A DNA stretch of 64,000 bases from contig JAKOVB010000168.1 of assembly GCA_029782295.1 (NCBI GenBank), positions 1 to 64,000 of the forward strand. Reading direction: 5' to 3'. Position numbers and translations under genes: made by a program. Below are positions 46,697 through 54,950 of the stretch, in pieces (position 1 is the stretch's first letter; every line of letters begins with the position of its first letter). This DNA comes from Pseudomonadota bacterium (GTDB lineage Bacteria > Pseudomonadota > Gammaproteobacteria > Burkholderiales > Methylophilaceae). The notes below the pieces were generated by a model. It was not told the DNA's origin, ran no database searches, and saw nothing but the letters and a program-made list of their open reading frames with translations.

Positions 46697-47369
46697 TCTG
46701 CTGATCCTTTTCCACAAGACTACCTGCGCGCTTGAGTTCCGCTATCATGCGGCTGACGGTTTCCGTTGTCAGTCCGAGCAGTGAAGCCATCTCGCTACGC
46801 GCCATGCTGTCGAAAGTCAGAGACTTATTGATTCTGGACAGTATGTGAAGTAGCTTGGAAACGCGCTGCCTGGCAGTTCCTGTCGATAGCTCAGTGATTA
46901 TGAAATCAGCCTGCTCCAGTGATTTTTCCCATTGCGAAAGCAGGTTTTTGAATAGTAATGGGTTCTGGCCGTTCAGTTGGTGTATGACGCTGCACGGAAT
47001 GCGACATATATCGACGTTACCCATGGCGATGGCGCTATGACGATACTTTTTTCCTAGGATGACCTCTAGTCCGGCCACGTCGCCAGGACCGAGCAACCGG
47101 GTGATTCTGCTGTCACCATTGCTTCTTCGGACTTCGAGTTTCACCCAACCGCTTCGAATGGAATACACATGCTCCGGTGACGTGGCTTCATCGTAAAGCT
47201 GCGTGTACCGATCAAATCGAATATTGTCGATTGGTAACAGGAGTTGTTCAAGGTCTTCTTCCGGAAGTACGCTGAACAACATGGTGTGGCGTATATGGCA
47301 CAACTTGCAGTTGGAACGCCCAACCCAGTGACTATCCGTACAAAATGCGTTGGATCTTCTTGAGGACAT
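46662..47369 (-). CDS. FNR-family transcriptional regulator with altered cysteine set
   Basis: A 235-residue Crp/Fnr regulator with a cyclic-nucleotide-binding fold (about 30-145) and a helix-turn-helix (RSEMASLLGLTTETVSRMIA). The recognition residues E..SR match those of FNR, predicting TTGAT-N4-ATCAA targets. Aligned to E. coli FNR, Cys21, Cys24 and Cys122 correspond to ligands Cys20, Cys23 and Cys122, but the Cys29 position is Met30. Cys10 or a nearby His might substitute. Two perfect FNR boxes lie within 3 kb. Confidence 0.88.
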   Translation of the reverse strand: MSSRRSNAFCTDSHWVGRSNCKLCHIRHTMLFSVLPEEDLEQLLLPIDNIRFDRYTQLYDEATSPEHVYSIRSGWVKLEVRRSNGDSRITRLLGPGDVAGLEVILGKKYRHSAIAMGNVDICRIPCSVIHQLNGQNPLLFKNLLSQWEKSLEQADFIITELSTGTARQRVSKLLHILSRINKSLTFDSMARSEMASLLGLTTETVSRMIAELKRAGSLVEKDQQITLISLDHHQD

Positions 47370-47387
47370 AACTCTACACTCGGTTGA

Positions 47388-47840
47388 TCAATGGCTAACC
47401 CTGGCAGTTCCATTATTTTCCAGGACGCGCACCCTGTCGCCCGATCGGAATTGTTCGTCAGCATCCTGGGTAATTGCAATCAGACGTCCATCGTCAAGTT
47501 TGACTGTGATCTCCAGTCCGTCTTTTTTGGTGATGACTTCTTCAGCCGCAGATCCTGCCACGCCACCTGCAACCGCACCTAAAACAGTGGTGACAACCTT
47601 GCCTTTTCCGCCCCCCAGTTCGCTCCCAAGAACGCCGCCAACAACAGCACCAGTCGCGGTACCGACTGGTGTTTTGGTACCTTCGATCTTGACGATGCGC
47701 ACGCTCTCAACCGTTCCAAGTTTCACGGTCTGGGCCTGGCGCGTTTCTCCGCGACTGTATGTGCTCCCTGAGTTACTGCTGGCGCATGCGCCTAGAAGGC
47801 TTAGGGATAGGATAATCAGGCAGGTTTTAAGAGTGGGCAT
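47388..47840 (-). CDS. Glycine-zipper outer-membrane lipoprotein (SlyB-like)
   Basis: A 150-residue lipoprotein with a lipobox (LSLLGACASSNS) and a glycine-zipper segment (VGTATGAVVGGVLGSELGGG; TVLGAVAGGVAGSAAEEV), then a small beta domain (EITVKLDDGRLIAITQDADE). It resembles SlyB/Pcp proteins that support outer-membrane integrity. A GGAG site precedes the ATG. It lies 18 bp upstream of the FNR-family gene on the same strand, so the two probably share a transcript. Confidence 0.85.
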   Translation of the reverse strand: MPTLKTCLIILSLSLLGACASSNSGSTYSRGETRQAQTVKLGTVESVRIVKIEGTKTPVGTATGAVVGGVLGSELGGGKGKVVTTVLGAVAGGVAGSAAEEVITKKDGLEITVKLDDGRLIAITQDADEQFRSGDRVRVLENNGTARVSH

Positions 47841-47989
47841 GGATACTCCAGAGAATTTGTGGGCTGATGGACGAGTGAAGCGGGCATGACTTGTCAGCGC
47901 AATGCCGAAGATGCATTGCCGAATGACTCTGAATGTATACGGCCGCCATTGGAGACAACCTATGGCGGCTATGGTGATTTACATAATGG

Positions 47990-48373
47990 CTAACGGCCTT
48001 GTCTGCCGCCACCGTGGCGTCCCATGCCACCTTTGTTGGCAGGCGGGTTTTCGGGAAGTTCAAGGCCGCGTTCGCGAGCCCTCTCCTGCATTTTTTTGTG
48101 GTGCTCAAGGCGAAATGCCTCGCGCTCCTGCTGGGTTTTCTTGTTCCGCATTTGGGCGCGATATTCAGCGCGCTCTTCGGAAGACATCATCTGACTTCCA
48201 TAGATCCGCTCGCGATCGCGAGTGCGTTCCTGGGATGTGTTTTGTTTCTCAGTCTGCTGCTGAACCTGTTCCTGGGTTCTGGTCTGTTGTTGTTCCTGAT
48301 CGGCGGAGAATGATGAGGTCGAAGTGGCGATCAGAAAAAAAGATACACCGGCTAATAAGGTTTTGTTTTTCAT
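47990..48373 (-). CDS. Exported Gln/Glu/Arg-rich helical protein
   Basis: A 127-residue protein with a signal peptide (KTLLAGVSFFLIATSTSSFS), a Gln/Thr/Glu-rich segment and a charged helical part (SEERAEYRAQMRNKKTQQER; EAFRLEHHKKMQERARERGL), then a Gly/Arg-rich tail. Similar small proteins occur in betaproteobacteria without a known role. Composition links it to the Gln-rich protein at 43593. AAAGGA lies 7 nt before the ATG. Confidence 0.65.
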   Translation of the reverse strand: MKNKTLLAGVSFFLIATSTSSFSADQEQQQTRTQEQVQQQTEKQNTSQERTRDRERIYGSQMMSSEERAEYRAQMRNKKTQQEREAFRLEHHKKMQERARERGLELPENPPANKGGMGRHGGGRQGR

Positions 48374-48426
48374 TTCAACATCCTTTACTAATAAAAGGAA
48401 GGACTTTGATCAATGCTATGAAACAA

Positions 48427-48456
48427 CTACTACAGTGGGATCACCCACTGTAGTAG
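48427..48456 (-). terminator. Terminator after the 48466 gene
   Basis: CTACTACAGTGGG (48427-48439) and CCCACTGTAGTAG (48444-48456) form a perfect 13-bp stem with a 4-nt loop, 9 bp past the stop codon; the minus strand continues TTGTTT. Confidence 0.85.
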
Positions 48457-48465
48457 TGATGCTAC

Positions 48466-49374
48466 TTATTCGCCGTGAGCAGTTGCAATCGCAGTGCGAA
48501 TTGCTTCGGCGCTGGCTTGAACAGCCGCAACTTCCGCATCGGTCAGCGTTACGCCAAGAATTTTCGTTACAGCAATAACGGTGTTGTTGCTGATGGGCAA
48601 TGTCTTGTCAGATGCGCCGCCTAGGAAAATGCCGGCCAAGTCTGTCTTGCTGAGTGAAGTGGTGAAAGTCGTACCATTTGGCAGCACGATCTTACCGTCT
48701 TTCAACAGATCCTTATACAGACCAAGGTTTTCCAGCGGAGAGTCAATGCGAACGATCGGCGTTGTCTTGCTGTTCAGGATTGCATTCTTTACTGCATCCA
48801 GAGTTGGCAGCAGGTAAAGGTCAGGTGTGGCCTGCAGCGTAGTCAGCGCAGTAACCGTTGCCTTGTCGATCACCTTGGCCGGGGAGCGAGCCACATTCAA
48901 ACGACCCAATTCAACTTCCGGAATCCCTTCTTGAGACCAGGTCGGCTTGCCACCCTTGCTGCCTGTGGAGGTTCCGCCAGCGTGACGCGGGCCCTTGGCA
49001 TCGCTGTCGGCGCTAGGTCCGCCCTTGCCACTGCCGCTCATCTTCTTGTCACCCTTCTTGCCCTTGTCAGAGCTTCCGGTGCTGCCATGAGGGCCTTCAT
49101 TCTCTCCAGTGTCGGTACCTTCTTCCAGAACCTTGGATTCCAGTGACTTGCTGCCACCACCTTCTGTTTCGTGACCGGCGCCACCCTTCTTGCTCGCACC
49201 CTTGCCCTTGCCAGAGGCGCCACCTTCATGGCCCGACCCCTCTTCAGCCATCGCTTTGGATACCAAGCCGGTGTCAAAACCGGTCACATGCTGAATTGCA
49301 ACAGGGGCAATAGCCAGCGCTACGAGCGAAGCTGCCACCGCAAATGTATGCTTCTTGAATAATTGTTCGTTCAT
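48466..49374 (-). CDS. Exported Gly/Ser/Lys-rich protein with C-terminal domain, FNR box upstream
   Basis: A 302-residue protein with a signal-like N-terminus (hydrophobic about 10-30), a low-complexity middle (about 45-145; EGGASGKGKGASKKGGAGHE, KGKKGDKKMSGSGKGGPS) and a more ordinary C-terminal domain (about 150-302; PEVELGRLNVARSPAKVIDK; ALTTLQATPDLYLLPTLDAV; LGVTLTDAEVAAVQASAEAI). No family recognised. AAAGGA is 7 nt before ATG 49374. A perfect FNR box is centred about 100 bp upstream. Confidence 0.7.
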   Translation of the reverse strand: MNEQLFKKHTFAVAASLVALAIAPVAIQHVTGFDTGLVSKAMAEEGSGHEGGASGKGKGASKKGGAGHETEGGGSKSLESKVLEEGTDTGENEGPHGSTGSSDKGKKGDKKMSGSGKGGPSADSDAKGPRHAGGTSTGSKGGKPTWSQEGIPEVELGRLNVARSPAKVIDKATVTALTTLQATPDLYLLPTLDAVKNAILNSKTTPIVRIDSPLENLGLYKDLLKDGKIVLPNGTTFTTSLSKTDLAGIFLGGASDKTLPISNNTVIAVTKILGVTLTDAEVAAVQASAEAIRTAIATAHGE

Positions 49375-49466
49375 GGTAAGTTCCTTTCTCGTGGGGTAAA
49401 TGTCGTTCGTGTAAACATGCGTCACAAACCTACGCAGTCAGTATAGGATGATTGGGAAAATATTCA

Positions 49467-49480
49467 TTGATTATTATCAA
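49467..49480. promoter_or_regulatory. FNR box (perfect consensus) upstream of the 48466 gene
   Basis: TTGAT-TATT-ATCAA matches the FNR consensus exactly and extends by one base pair on each side. If it acts at -41.5, transcription would start near 49432, giving a leader of about 58 nt. The regulator at 46662 has the matching recognition residues. Confidence 0.65.
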
Positions 49481-49629
49481 TTAATATAAAAAATAGTCAA
49501 AAAATGCGATTTGAAGGTCTTCATTATTCCTTGTCCTTGAAAAGTAACAAAATTCGGGCATTTCTGCATGAAACGGATAATGATATTAACCATTAAAGGG
49601 ATAAATTTCTCTGTGTCAAATCAACGGGG

Positions 49630-50013
49630 TTACCATTTGAATCGTTGACACAAAGTGGGGGATTTATTTTGAAGTTGTTGAAATGGAGCGGCCAGTTGAT
49701 CTTCCACTTCTTCCCCGAATTTGGTTGCAACATATGCACGCATGAACCAGACGAGTGGCGAGGATTGAAAGATGCTCAGTGTCGACCAAGATGGGCCAAG
49801 CCAATCGTTTAGCCGGTCATTCAGTTCTCCCCAGTATTTAGAAACGATGGGGCCAGCCACCGACCAATTGTTGGTCGGGCTGTAGTTTGCCGGGTTCCAG
49901 CGGCCGCCGTTTTCGCAAGGGTGCCATGGATCTGGCTCGGCTGGCAAAGCCAAGTCCTCCGACATGGCCACCCAGAAGTTCAGCAATGGTCCATCAAGTT
50001 CTGTCACACGCAT
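49630..50013 (-). CDS. DUF2591 (phage NinX-like) protein, FNR box upstream
   Basis: A 127-residue protein matching the DUF2591/NinX family: RVTELDGPLLNFWVAMSED at the start, a Trp/Pro-rich middle (YSPTNNWSVAGPIVSKYWGE) and SPLVWFMRAYVATKFGEEVE at the end. ATG 50013 has a perfect AAGGAGG 5 nt upstream, better than ATG 50031. The family is best known from lambdoid phage nin regions and its role is unknown. No other phage genes are near. Confidence 0.75.
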   Translation of the reverse strand: MRVTELDGPLLNFWVAMSEDLALPAEPDPWHPCENGGRWNPANYSPTNNWSVAGPIVSKYWGELNDRLNDWLGPSWSTLSIFQSSPLVWFMRAYVATKFGEEVEDQLAAPFQQLQNKSPTLCQRFKW

Positions 50014-50069
50014 ATCAACCTCCTTAGGCATGATTTTGCGACATTATAAAAACATGAACTTGTTTCGCA

Positions 50070-50083
50070 TTGATAAATATCAA
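50070..50083. promoter_or_regulatory. FNR box (perfect consensus) upstream of the DUF2591 gene
   Basis: TTGAT-AAAT-ATCAA is an exact FNR consensus within an 18-bp palindrome (CATTGAT/ATCAATG). A -41.5 placement predicts a start near 50035, 22 nt before the ATG at 50013. Confidence 0.65.
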
Positions 50084-50210
50084 TGATTTTAAAATTAATG
50101 GGATAATCGCGTCCTGTTAGTTTACTAACTTTTTGAGGATGGTGCGTTCAGCGCGCTTAGTTTGCGGAATTAAGTTTATTGATTCAGTTTGAAAGTGATG
50201 TCTTCGGGCA

Positions 50211-50240
50211 AAAAAAAGGCACACAAATTAGTGTGCCTTT
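50211..50240 (-). terminator. Terminator after the outer-membrane protein gene
   Basis: On the minus strand AAAGGCACAC and GTGTGCCTTT form a 10-bp stem with a 6-nt loop, followed by a run of T (seven in total). It begins 26 bp after the stop codon at 50266. Confidence 0.92.
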
Positions 50241-50265
50241 CAAGAGCCAATGACAAGCGGAGTGA

Positions 50266-53022
50266 TTAGAAGCGAATGCCAACACCAAGATTGGTCAGGC
50301 TTTCTCGGTTCTTGAAGTATGGCGTATCAGGTTGGCCTTGTGCTGTTGTAAAGCCATAAGTACCGTAGTCGGTGTAGGTGTAGTCCAATCGCCAGAAAAT
50401 GTTTGCTGTTGCAGGGATTTCCGTACCGATGCCATAACGTTTCCCTGAGAGGGTATCGTTACGATCGATACAGCAATTGGCCGGGCTGCCACCTTTTTCA
50501 TAGATGGTGTTGAACTCGGTACGCACTACGCCGATGCGGCCATACAGCAGAGCCCCGCTTGGCAGGATGTAACCCACTCGCAGGCTGGCGCCATATCCAC
50601 CCTTCTTGTCCACCGACCAATCACGGCCACCGGCACCGGATTGATTGTCACGTGTCTTGTTGAAGTGGCTGTGCGAGTCTTCGACGTTCAATTCAATGGC
50701 GGCGTAGATACGCTGGAATGAATAACCATAACCCGCAAACAAGCCTGAGGTGACACCTGTACCTGCAAAGTCTGCAGCATAGTCCTTGGTGGTTCCTGCG
50801 TCCTTGTGTACCGCGTCGTTGCGAACGCTGAGTGCGCCATGTCCAATTTGCGCACCCATGTAAATTCCACGGTAATCAATGTCGGCCGGTGTTACACGCG
50901 TTGCACTGTTGCTGTCGAAACGCCAGCCCAAGCCGAGACGGAACTGGTTGTCGATGTTTTTGTAACGGTCGCTTCCTGTGCCAAAGAACACATCGTAAGC
51001 ACCATAGTGTGTTGATGTGTAATCCATGCGCACAAAGATGTTGTCCGAAGCCATGGTCTCGGTGCCTACACCCCAGCGAACACCCGTTTTTCCGTTGTCT
51101 TGCGTGAACCAGGTTCCACCAGCGTAGTCTGGATTGTAGTAATCGGAATGGAAGTCCGTATGAGCAAGGCCCAAGCGACCATAGAGCATAGCCCCATTAA
51201 AGGTGTAGCCTGCACGCGCGGAGACACCATAGGTCATTTTCTTCTCGAGGTAATACAGGCGCTCGGCGGTTTTTTCGTGCGACCATTCGCTATCGTTGCC
51301 TTCGACCTCGAGTTCAGCGCCCAGATACCAGCGGTTCAGGTTGATTCCGTAGCCGGCAAACAAGCCGTAAGTGCCACCCGTGCCACCAAAATCGTTGGTC
51401 ACGTTGCCAGTGCCGCGCGGGCCTGAGAACATGGTGTTGAGGTTGCCTCCACCCGCTTGTGCGCCCAGGTAGAAACCAGAAAGGTCGGATGCGGTCTCGA
51501 AAGGCGGCAATTCTAGCCCTTCGGTGTCGGCGGCAGCCAAATAGATGCCTTGGCCCAGGCTGGCCGTACGGATAGGACGCGGTTCACCGAGATCCATGCC
51601 GATGCTGAGCATGATCATGTTGCGGTAATACTCGGCAGAAGCGACATTTGAATTGCGGTAGGTCAAGCGATAGTCTGCGCCGACGTAATAATTTCCACCG
51701 AAGTAGTAATTGACCCCGAACCTGCCATCTATCAGGTTGTCATCGCGATTAATTCCCTGATAGCTGTCCTTGGTGTACGAAAGATTGGCGTGCGCCTGAA
51801 TGTTCTGATTGACGTCATGCTTCACGTTAGCGGAAATCGATGAACTGACATAGCTTGATGCGCCGGGGGTTACCGTTTCCTCAACAGAGCGGTCAAGTGC
51901 CGCCGTAAACCTTGTGTCAGGGGATACGTTCCATTTCAGGTGTCCACCAAAGTAAGGTTTGTTGACGTCAGAAAGGATGCTGTCCTTGTAGTTCTGGGTC
52001 AGGTAGCCGCCAAAGATATCCGCTTGCAAGTCTTCGCTGGGTGCCATCTTGATACCAACGGCAGTTCGATAGCCGTCAGAATCGCGATGGAATCCATTGT
52101 CATCGAGATAGCTGTCATAACGACGGGTATCGGATGACAGCTGGAAGAATAGATCGGTCTGATCCGTGACTTTGTAGGCGACGCGCGCACCCAGTGAGTA
52201 CATGTCCCTGTCACGATCGTCCATGTTGATGATGCCACCGCCAATAAGATTGGCATCCTTGAAGTTCAACCTGTCATAGGTAACACCTGCACGCAAGGCT
52301 AATTTACCCAATTCCTTTGCAAAGCCTGCGTGGGTTTCCACCTTGTCGTACAGTGTGGGTTTCGCAGCAGTCATGTAAGCATCGGGTGATGATCGATCCT
52401 CGTGCTCATGATAAAAGGCGACGCCACCGAAAAAGTTTGCTGTGTCGGAAAGATCATAACGACCATTGAAGCCTGCCCAGTAATCGCTGGTGTTCTCGGA
52501 GGTGTAAGCGTTGTATCGATCCAGCTCCACACCGCCAAAAAAAGTCAGCTTGTGCTTGTCCCATTCTGACTGGGCAACAAAAGAAGGGATCAGCGATGTG
52601 ACGAAATCCTTCATTTCATTGTTGAGTGTTGCGTAGATGTTGTCTTGATAGGTTTCACGTACGACGATCTTCGGGCGTACGCGGAAAGACCCCCATTCAT
52701 AACCGCCAGACGGTTCTTCCACCTGCGGTTTTTCATGAGGAATTGGTTCTAGCCCTAAAGTTACCTCGGGGGCGGTAGGAAGGCCGCTTCGCGCTTCAGC
52801 ACCTTGTTGAGGCGAATTGCTTTCCGTTCGCTGGGTGGATTGTTCCTGATTGATCGGCCCGCCGTTGGCTGGTTCAGCGAGTGCATTGGTGGCAGGGAAC
52901 GTGGTCAGTGCTGCCGAAATTGCCACTCCGACCATGCGGGACAAACGAGTCTGAGAAAAAGGTAGTTTGCTACCATGATTTATTTGCGCTGACGCAACCA
53001 GAAACTCTTTTGGATTTCTCAA
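50266..53022 (-). CDS. Outer-membrane protein with three apparent beta-barrel domains
   Basis: A 918-residue exported protein. The signal segment is SRMVGVAISAALTTFPATNA (about 28-50) after a long polar start. Residues about 115-505 resemble the beta-barrel porin 2 family (FRVRPKIVVRETYQDNIYAT; NVKHDVNQNIQAHANLSYTK). Residues about 515-700 and 705-918 are two related OmpX/OmpA-like 8-strand barrels, each starting with GFYLGAQAGGG- or GIYMGAQIGHG-type strands and containing GLFAGYG and LYGRLGLAHTDF / LYGRIGVVRTEF. The chain ends in Phe. The start is TTG 53022 with AAAGG upstream. Confidence 0.82.
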   Translation of the reverse strand: MRNPKEFLVASAQINHGSKLPFSQTRLSRMVGVAISAALTTFPATNALAEPANGGPINQEQSTQRTESNSPQQGAEARSGLPTAPEVTLGLEPIPHEKPQVEEPSGGYEWGSFRVRPKIVVRETYQDNIYATLNNEMKDFVTSLIPSFVAQSEWDKHKLTFFGGVELDRYNAYTSENTSDYWAGFNGRYDLSDTANFFGGVAFYHEHEDRSSPDAYMTAAKPTLYDKVETHAGFAKELGKLALRAGVTYDRLNFKDANLIGGGIINMDDRDRDMYSLGARVAYKVTDQTDLFFQLSSDTRRYDSYLDDNGFHRDSDGYRTAVGIKMAPSEDLQADIFGGYLTQNYKDSILSDVNKPYFGGHLKWNVSPDTRFTAALDRSVEETVTPGASSYVSSSISANVKHDVNQNIQAHANLSYTKDSYQGINRDDNLIDGRFGVNYYFGGNYYVGADYRLTYRNSNVASAEYYRNMIMLSIGMDLGEPRPIRTASLGQGIYLAAADTEGLELPPFETASDLSGFYLGAQAGGGNLNTMFSGPRGTGNVTNDFGGTGGTYGLFAGYGINLNRWYLGAELEVEGNDSEWSHEKTAERLYYLEKKMTYGVSARAGYTFNGAMLYGRLGLAHTDFHSDYYNPDYAGGTWFTQDNGKTGVRWGVGTETMASDNIFVRMDYTSTHYGAYDVFFGTGSDRYKNIDNQFRLGLGWRFDSNSATRVTPADIDYRGIYMGAQIGHGALSVRNDAVHKDAGTTKDYAADFAGTGVTSGLFAGYGYSFQRIYAAIELNVEDSHSHFNKTRDNQSGAGGRDWSVDKKGGYGASLRVGYILPSGALLYGRIGVVRTEFNTIYEKGGSPANCCIDRNDTLSGKRYGIGTEIPATANIFWRLDYTYTDYGTYGFTTAQGQPDTPYFKNRESLTNLGVGIRF

Positions 53023-53055
53023 TTTGGAACCTTTGTTAATCAGATTTGAGACACA

Positions 53056-53072
53056 TTAACACTCAGTGTTAA
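53056..53072. promoter_or_regulatory. Palindrome upstream of the outer-membrane protein gene
   Basis: TTAACAC-TCA-GTGTTAA is a perfect inverted repeat 34 bp before the TTG start. Related AACAC...GTGTT palindromes occur twice more at 53137-53151 and 53162-53176. It may be an operator. Confidence 0.4.
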
Positions 53073-53099
53073 TTCTGGATCTAAACATCATCAAAAACA

Positions 53100-53113
53100 T
53101 TGATAAATGTCAG
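53100..53113. promoter_or_regulatory. Degenerate FNR-like box upstream of the outer-membrane protein gene
   Basis: TTGAT-AAAT-GTCAG has a perfect left half and three of five matches on the right. It lies 78-91 bp before the TTG start. It is much weaker than the boxes at 49467 and 50070. Confidence 0.3.
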
Positions 53114-53135
53114 TCGATGTGTGATATGTAAAGAT

Positions 53136-53176
53136 CAACACCCAAGGTGTTGCGCCAATACAACACTTTGGGTGTT
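53136..53176 (-). terminator. Large stem-loop after leuA
   Basis: CAACACCCAAGGTGTTG and CAACACTTTGGGTGTT pair over 16 bp with one mismatch and an 8-nt loop. Each arm is itself palindromic. It lies 33-73 bp past the leuA stop, where a terminator is expected, although the following T-run is poor. Confidence 0.55.
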
Positions 53177-53208
53177 AGTTGCCAAGATAATTACAGTTTA
53201 TTGACGGT

Positions 53209-54744
53209 TTATACCTGAGGATGAGCACGATCCAGTCTGGAATGCAGCTTGTTCAAACCGTTCAGGTAAGCCTTGGCCGACGCGATGACGATGTCGGTAT
53301 CCGCCCCCTGGCCATTGACGATGCGCCCGCCCTTGGCCAGACGGACAGTGACTTCTCCCTGGGCATCGGTGCCGCTGGTGATGTTGTTCACGGAGTAGAG
53401 CAACAGTTCGGAACCGCTCTGCACCATGGACTCGATCGCCTTGAACGCGGCATCGACCGGGCCGCCGCCATCCGCTTCCGCGCTGCGTTCCGTGCCGTTG
53501 TCCAGCACGGTGACCTTGGCGTGAGGGGTTTCGCCGGTCTGTGAACAGACGTTGAGAAACACGAGCTTGAAGTTTTCAGTGGCTTCGTTCACCACTTCGT
53601 CGCTGACCAGTGCCTGCAAGTCTTCATCGAAAATCTCCGATTTCTTGTCGGCGAGATCCTTGAAGCGTGCAAAGGCCGCATTCAACGCATCTTCGCTGGC
53701 GAGTTCGATGCCGAGTTCGGTCAGGCGTGTGCGGAACGCATTGCGCCCGGACAATTTGCCGAGGGTGAGCTTGTTGGCGTTCCAGCCCACGCTCTCGGCC
53801 CGCATGATTTCGTAGGTCTCGCGGTGCTTGAGCACGCCATCCTGGTGGATGCCGGACTCATGGGCGAAGGCATTGGCACCGACGATGGCCTTGTTCGGCT
53901 GCACCGGATAGCCCGTGATGCTGGAGACGAGCTTGGATGCCGGCACGATCTGGGTGGTGTCGATGCGCGTATCGCACTTGAAGATGTCCTGGCGGGTCTT
54001 GACCGCCATGACGATTTCTTCGAGGGCCGCATTCCCGGCGCGTTCGCCGAGGCCGTTGATGGTGCACTCCACCTGTCGGGCCCCGTTCATCACGGCGGAC
54101 AGCGAGTTGGCCACGGCCATGCCGAGGTCGTTGTGGCAGTGCGTGCTCCAGATCGCCTTGTCGGCATTCGGCACGCGTGCGATCAATTCCTTGAAGCGCT
54201 CGCCCAGCAAGGCCGGGACAGAATAGCCTACGGTGTCCGGCACGTTGATGGTGGTGGCGCCGGCCTGAATCACCGCATCGAAAATGCGTACAAGGAAATC
54301 AATGTCGGAACGCACGGCGTCTTCCGCCGAGAATTCCACATCATCGGTATATTCCTTCGCCCATTTGACGGCCTGCACGGCGCGCTCGACGACCTGGTCC
54401 GGCGTCATGCGCAACTTGTGCTCCATGTGGATCGGGCTGGTGGCGATGAAGGTGTGGATACGGCCCTTCTTCGCCGGCTTGATGGCTTCTCCGGCGCGAC
54501 GGATATCGTTCTCGCTGGCGCGTGCCAGCGAACACACGGTGGAATCCTTGATCAGTTCGGCGATCGCCTTGATGGCCTCGAAATCGCCCGGGCTGGCCGC
54601 GGCGAAGCCGGCCTCGATCACGTCGACGCCGAGCTTTTCCAGCTGGCGCGCGATGCGGATCTTTTCTTCCTTGGTCATGGCTGCGCCGGGGCTCTGCTCA
54701 CCGTCGCGCAACGTGGTATCGAATATGATCAACTTGTCCTGCAT
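53209..54744 (-). CDS. leuA: 2-isopropylmalate synthase
   Basis: LeuA condenses acetyl-CoA with 2-ketoisovalerate, the first step specific to leucine synthesis, and is feedback-inhibited by leucine. I start at ATG 54744 ([20 protein letters not shown]), which has CAGGAG 8 nt upstream; the product has 511 residues. Catalytic motifs are [11 protein letters not shown] and the metal-binding HxH in [19 protein letters not shown]. The C-terminal LeuA regulatory domain (about 390-511) contains [17 protein letters not shown]. It is preceded by a leucine-rich leader ORF. Confidence 0.96.
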   Translation of the reverse strand: MQDKLIIFDTTLRDGEQSPGAAMTKEEKIRIARQLEKLGVDVIEAGFAAASPGDFEAIKAIAELIKDSTVCSLARASENDIRRAGEAIKPAKKGRIHTFIATSPIHMEHKLRMTPDQVVERAVQAVKWAKEYTDDVEFSAEDAVRSDIDFLVRIFDAVIQAGATTINVPDTVGYSVPALLGERFKELIARVPNADKAIWSTHCHNDLGMAVANSLSAVMNGARQVECTINGLGERAGNAALEEIVMAVKTRQDIFKCDTRIDTTQIVPASKLVSSITGYPVQPNKAIVGANAFAHESGIHQDGVLKHRETYEIMRAESVGWNANKLTLGKLSGRNAFRTRLTELGIELASEDALNAAFARFKDLADKKSEIFDEDLQALVSDEVVNEATENFKLVFLNVCSQTGETPHAKVTVLDNGTERSAEADGGGPVDAAFKAIESMVQSGSELLLYSVNNITSGTDAQGEVTVRLAKGGRIVNGQGADTDIVIASAKAYLNGLNKLHSRLDRAHPQV

Positions 54745-54857
54745 GGTCTTGCTCCTGTGCTTGAGGTCCGTCTCGGTTACCTCATCAATCATCACTCGTG
54801 AACCTGTCGGGTATCACGAATCCTTAAAGCCTGTTTTTTTTTGGGGGGGTGGGATAT

Positions 54858-54941
54858 TTAGCGCGCGACGCGCAGCAGCAGGCCGGCCAGGAGGAGGCCG
54901 TAGTGCGGAAGGGACAACGTGATGTAGCGATTGAAAAACAT
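54858..54941 (-). CDS. leuL: leuA leader peptide (leucine-rich)
   Basis: A 27-codon ORF (MFFNRYITLSLPHYG, then LLLAGLLLRVAR) lies 113 bp upstream of leuA. Eight of 27 residues are Leu, including two runs of three. This is the classic design of amino-acid-biosynthesis leader peptides, where ribosome stalling at Leu codons reports leucine shortage. A promoter lies immediately upstream. There is no evident intrinsic terminator with a U-tract between it and leuA, so control may be translational or Rho-dependent. Confidence 0.7.
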   Translation of the reverse strand: MFFNRYITLSLPHYGLLLAGLLLRVAR

Positions 54942-54950
54942 AGTGCGCGA

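Noticed and set aside
47381-47389. TTGATCAAT between the lipoprotein and FNR-family genes as an FNR box
   Set aside because: It lacks the 4-bp spacer of the consensus; a similar TTGATCAAT at 48,407 shows that the short palindrome recurs by chance.
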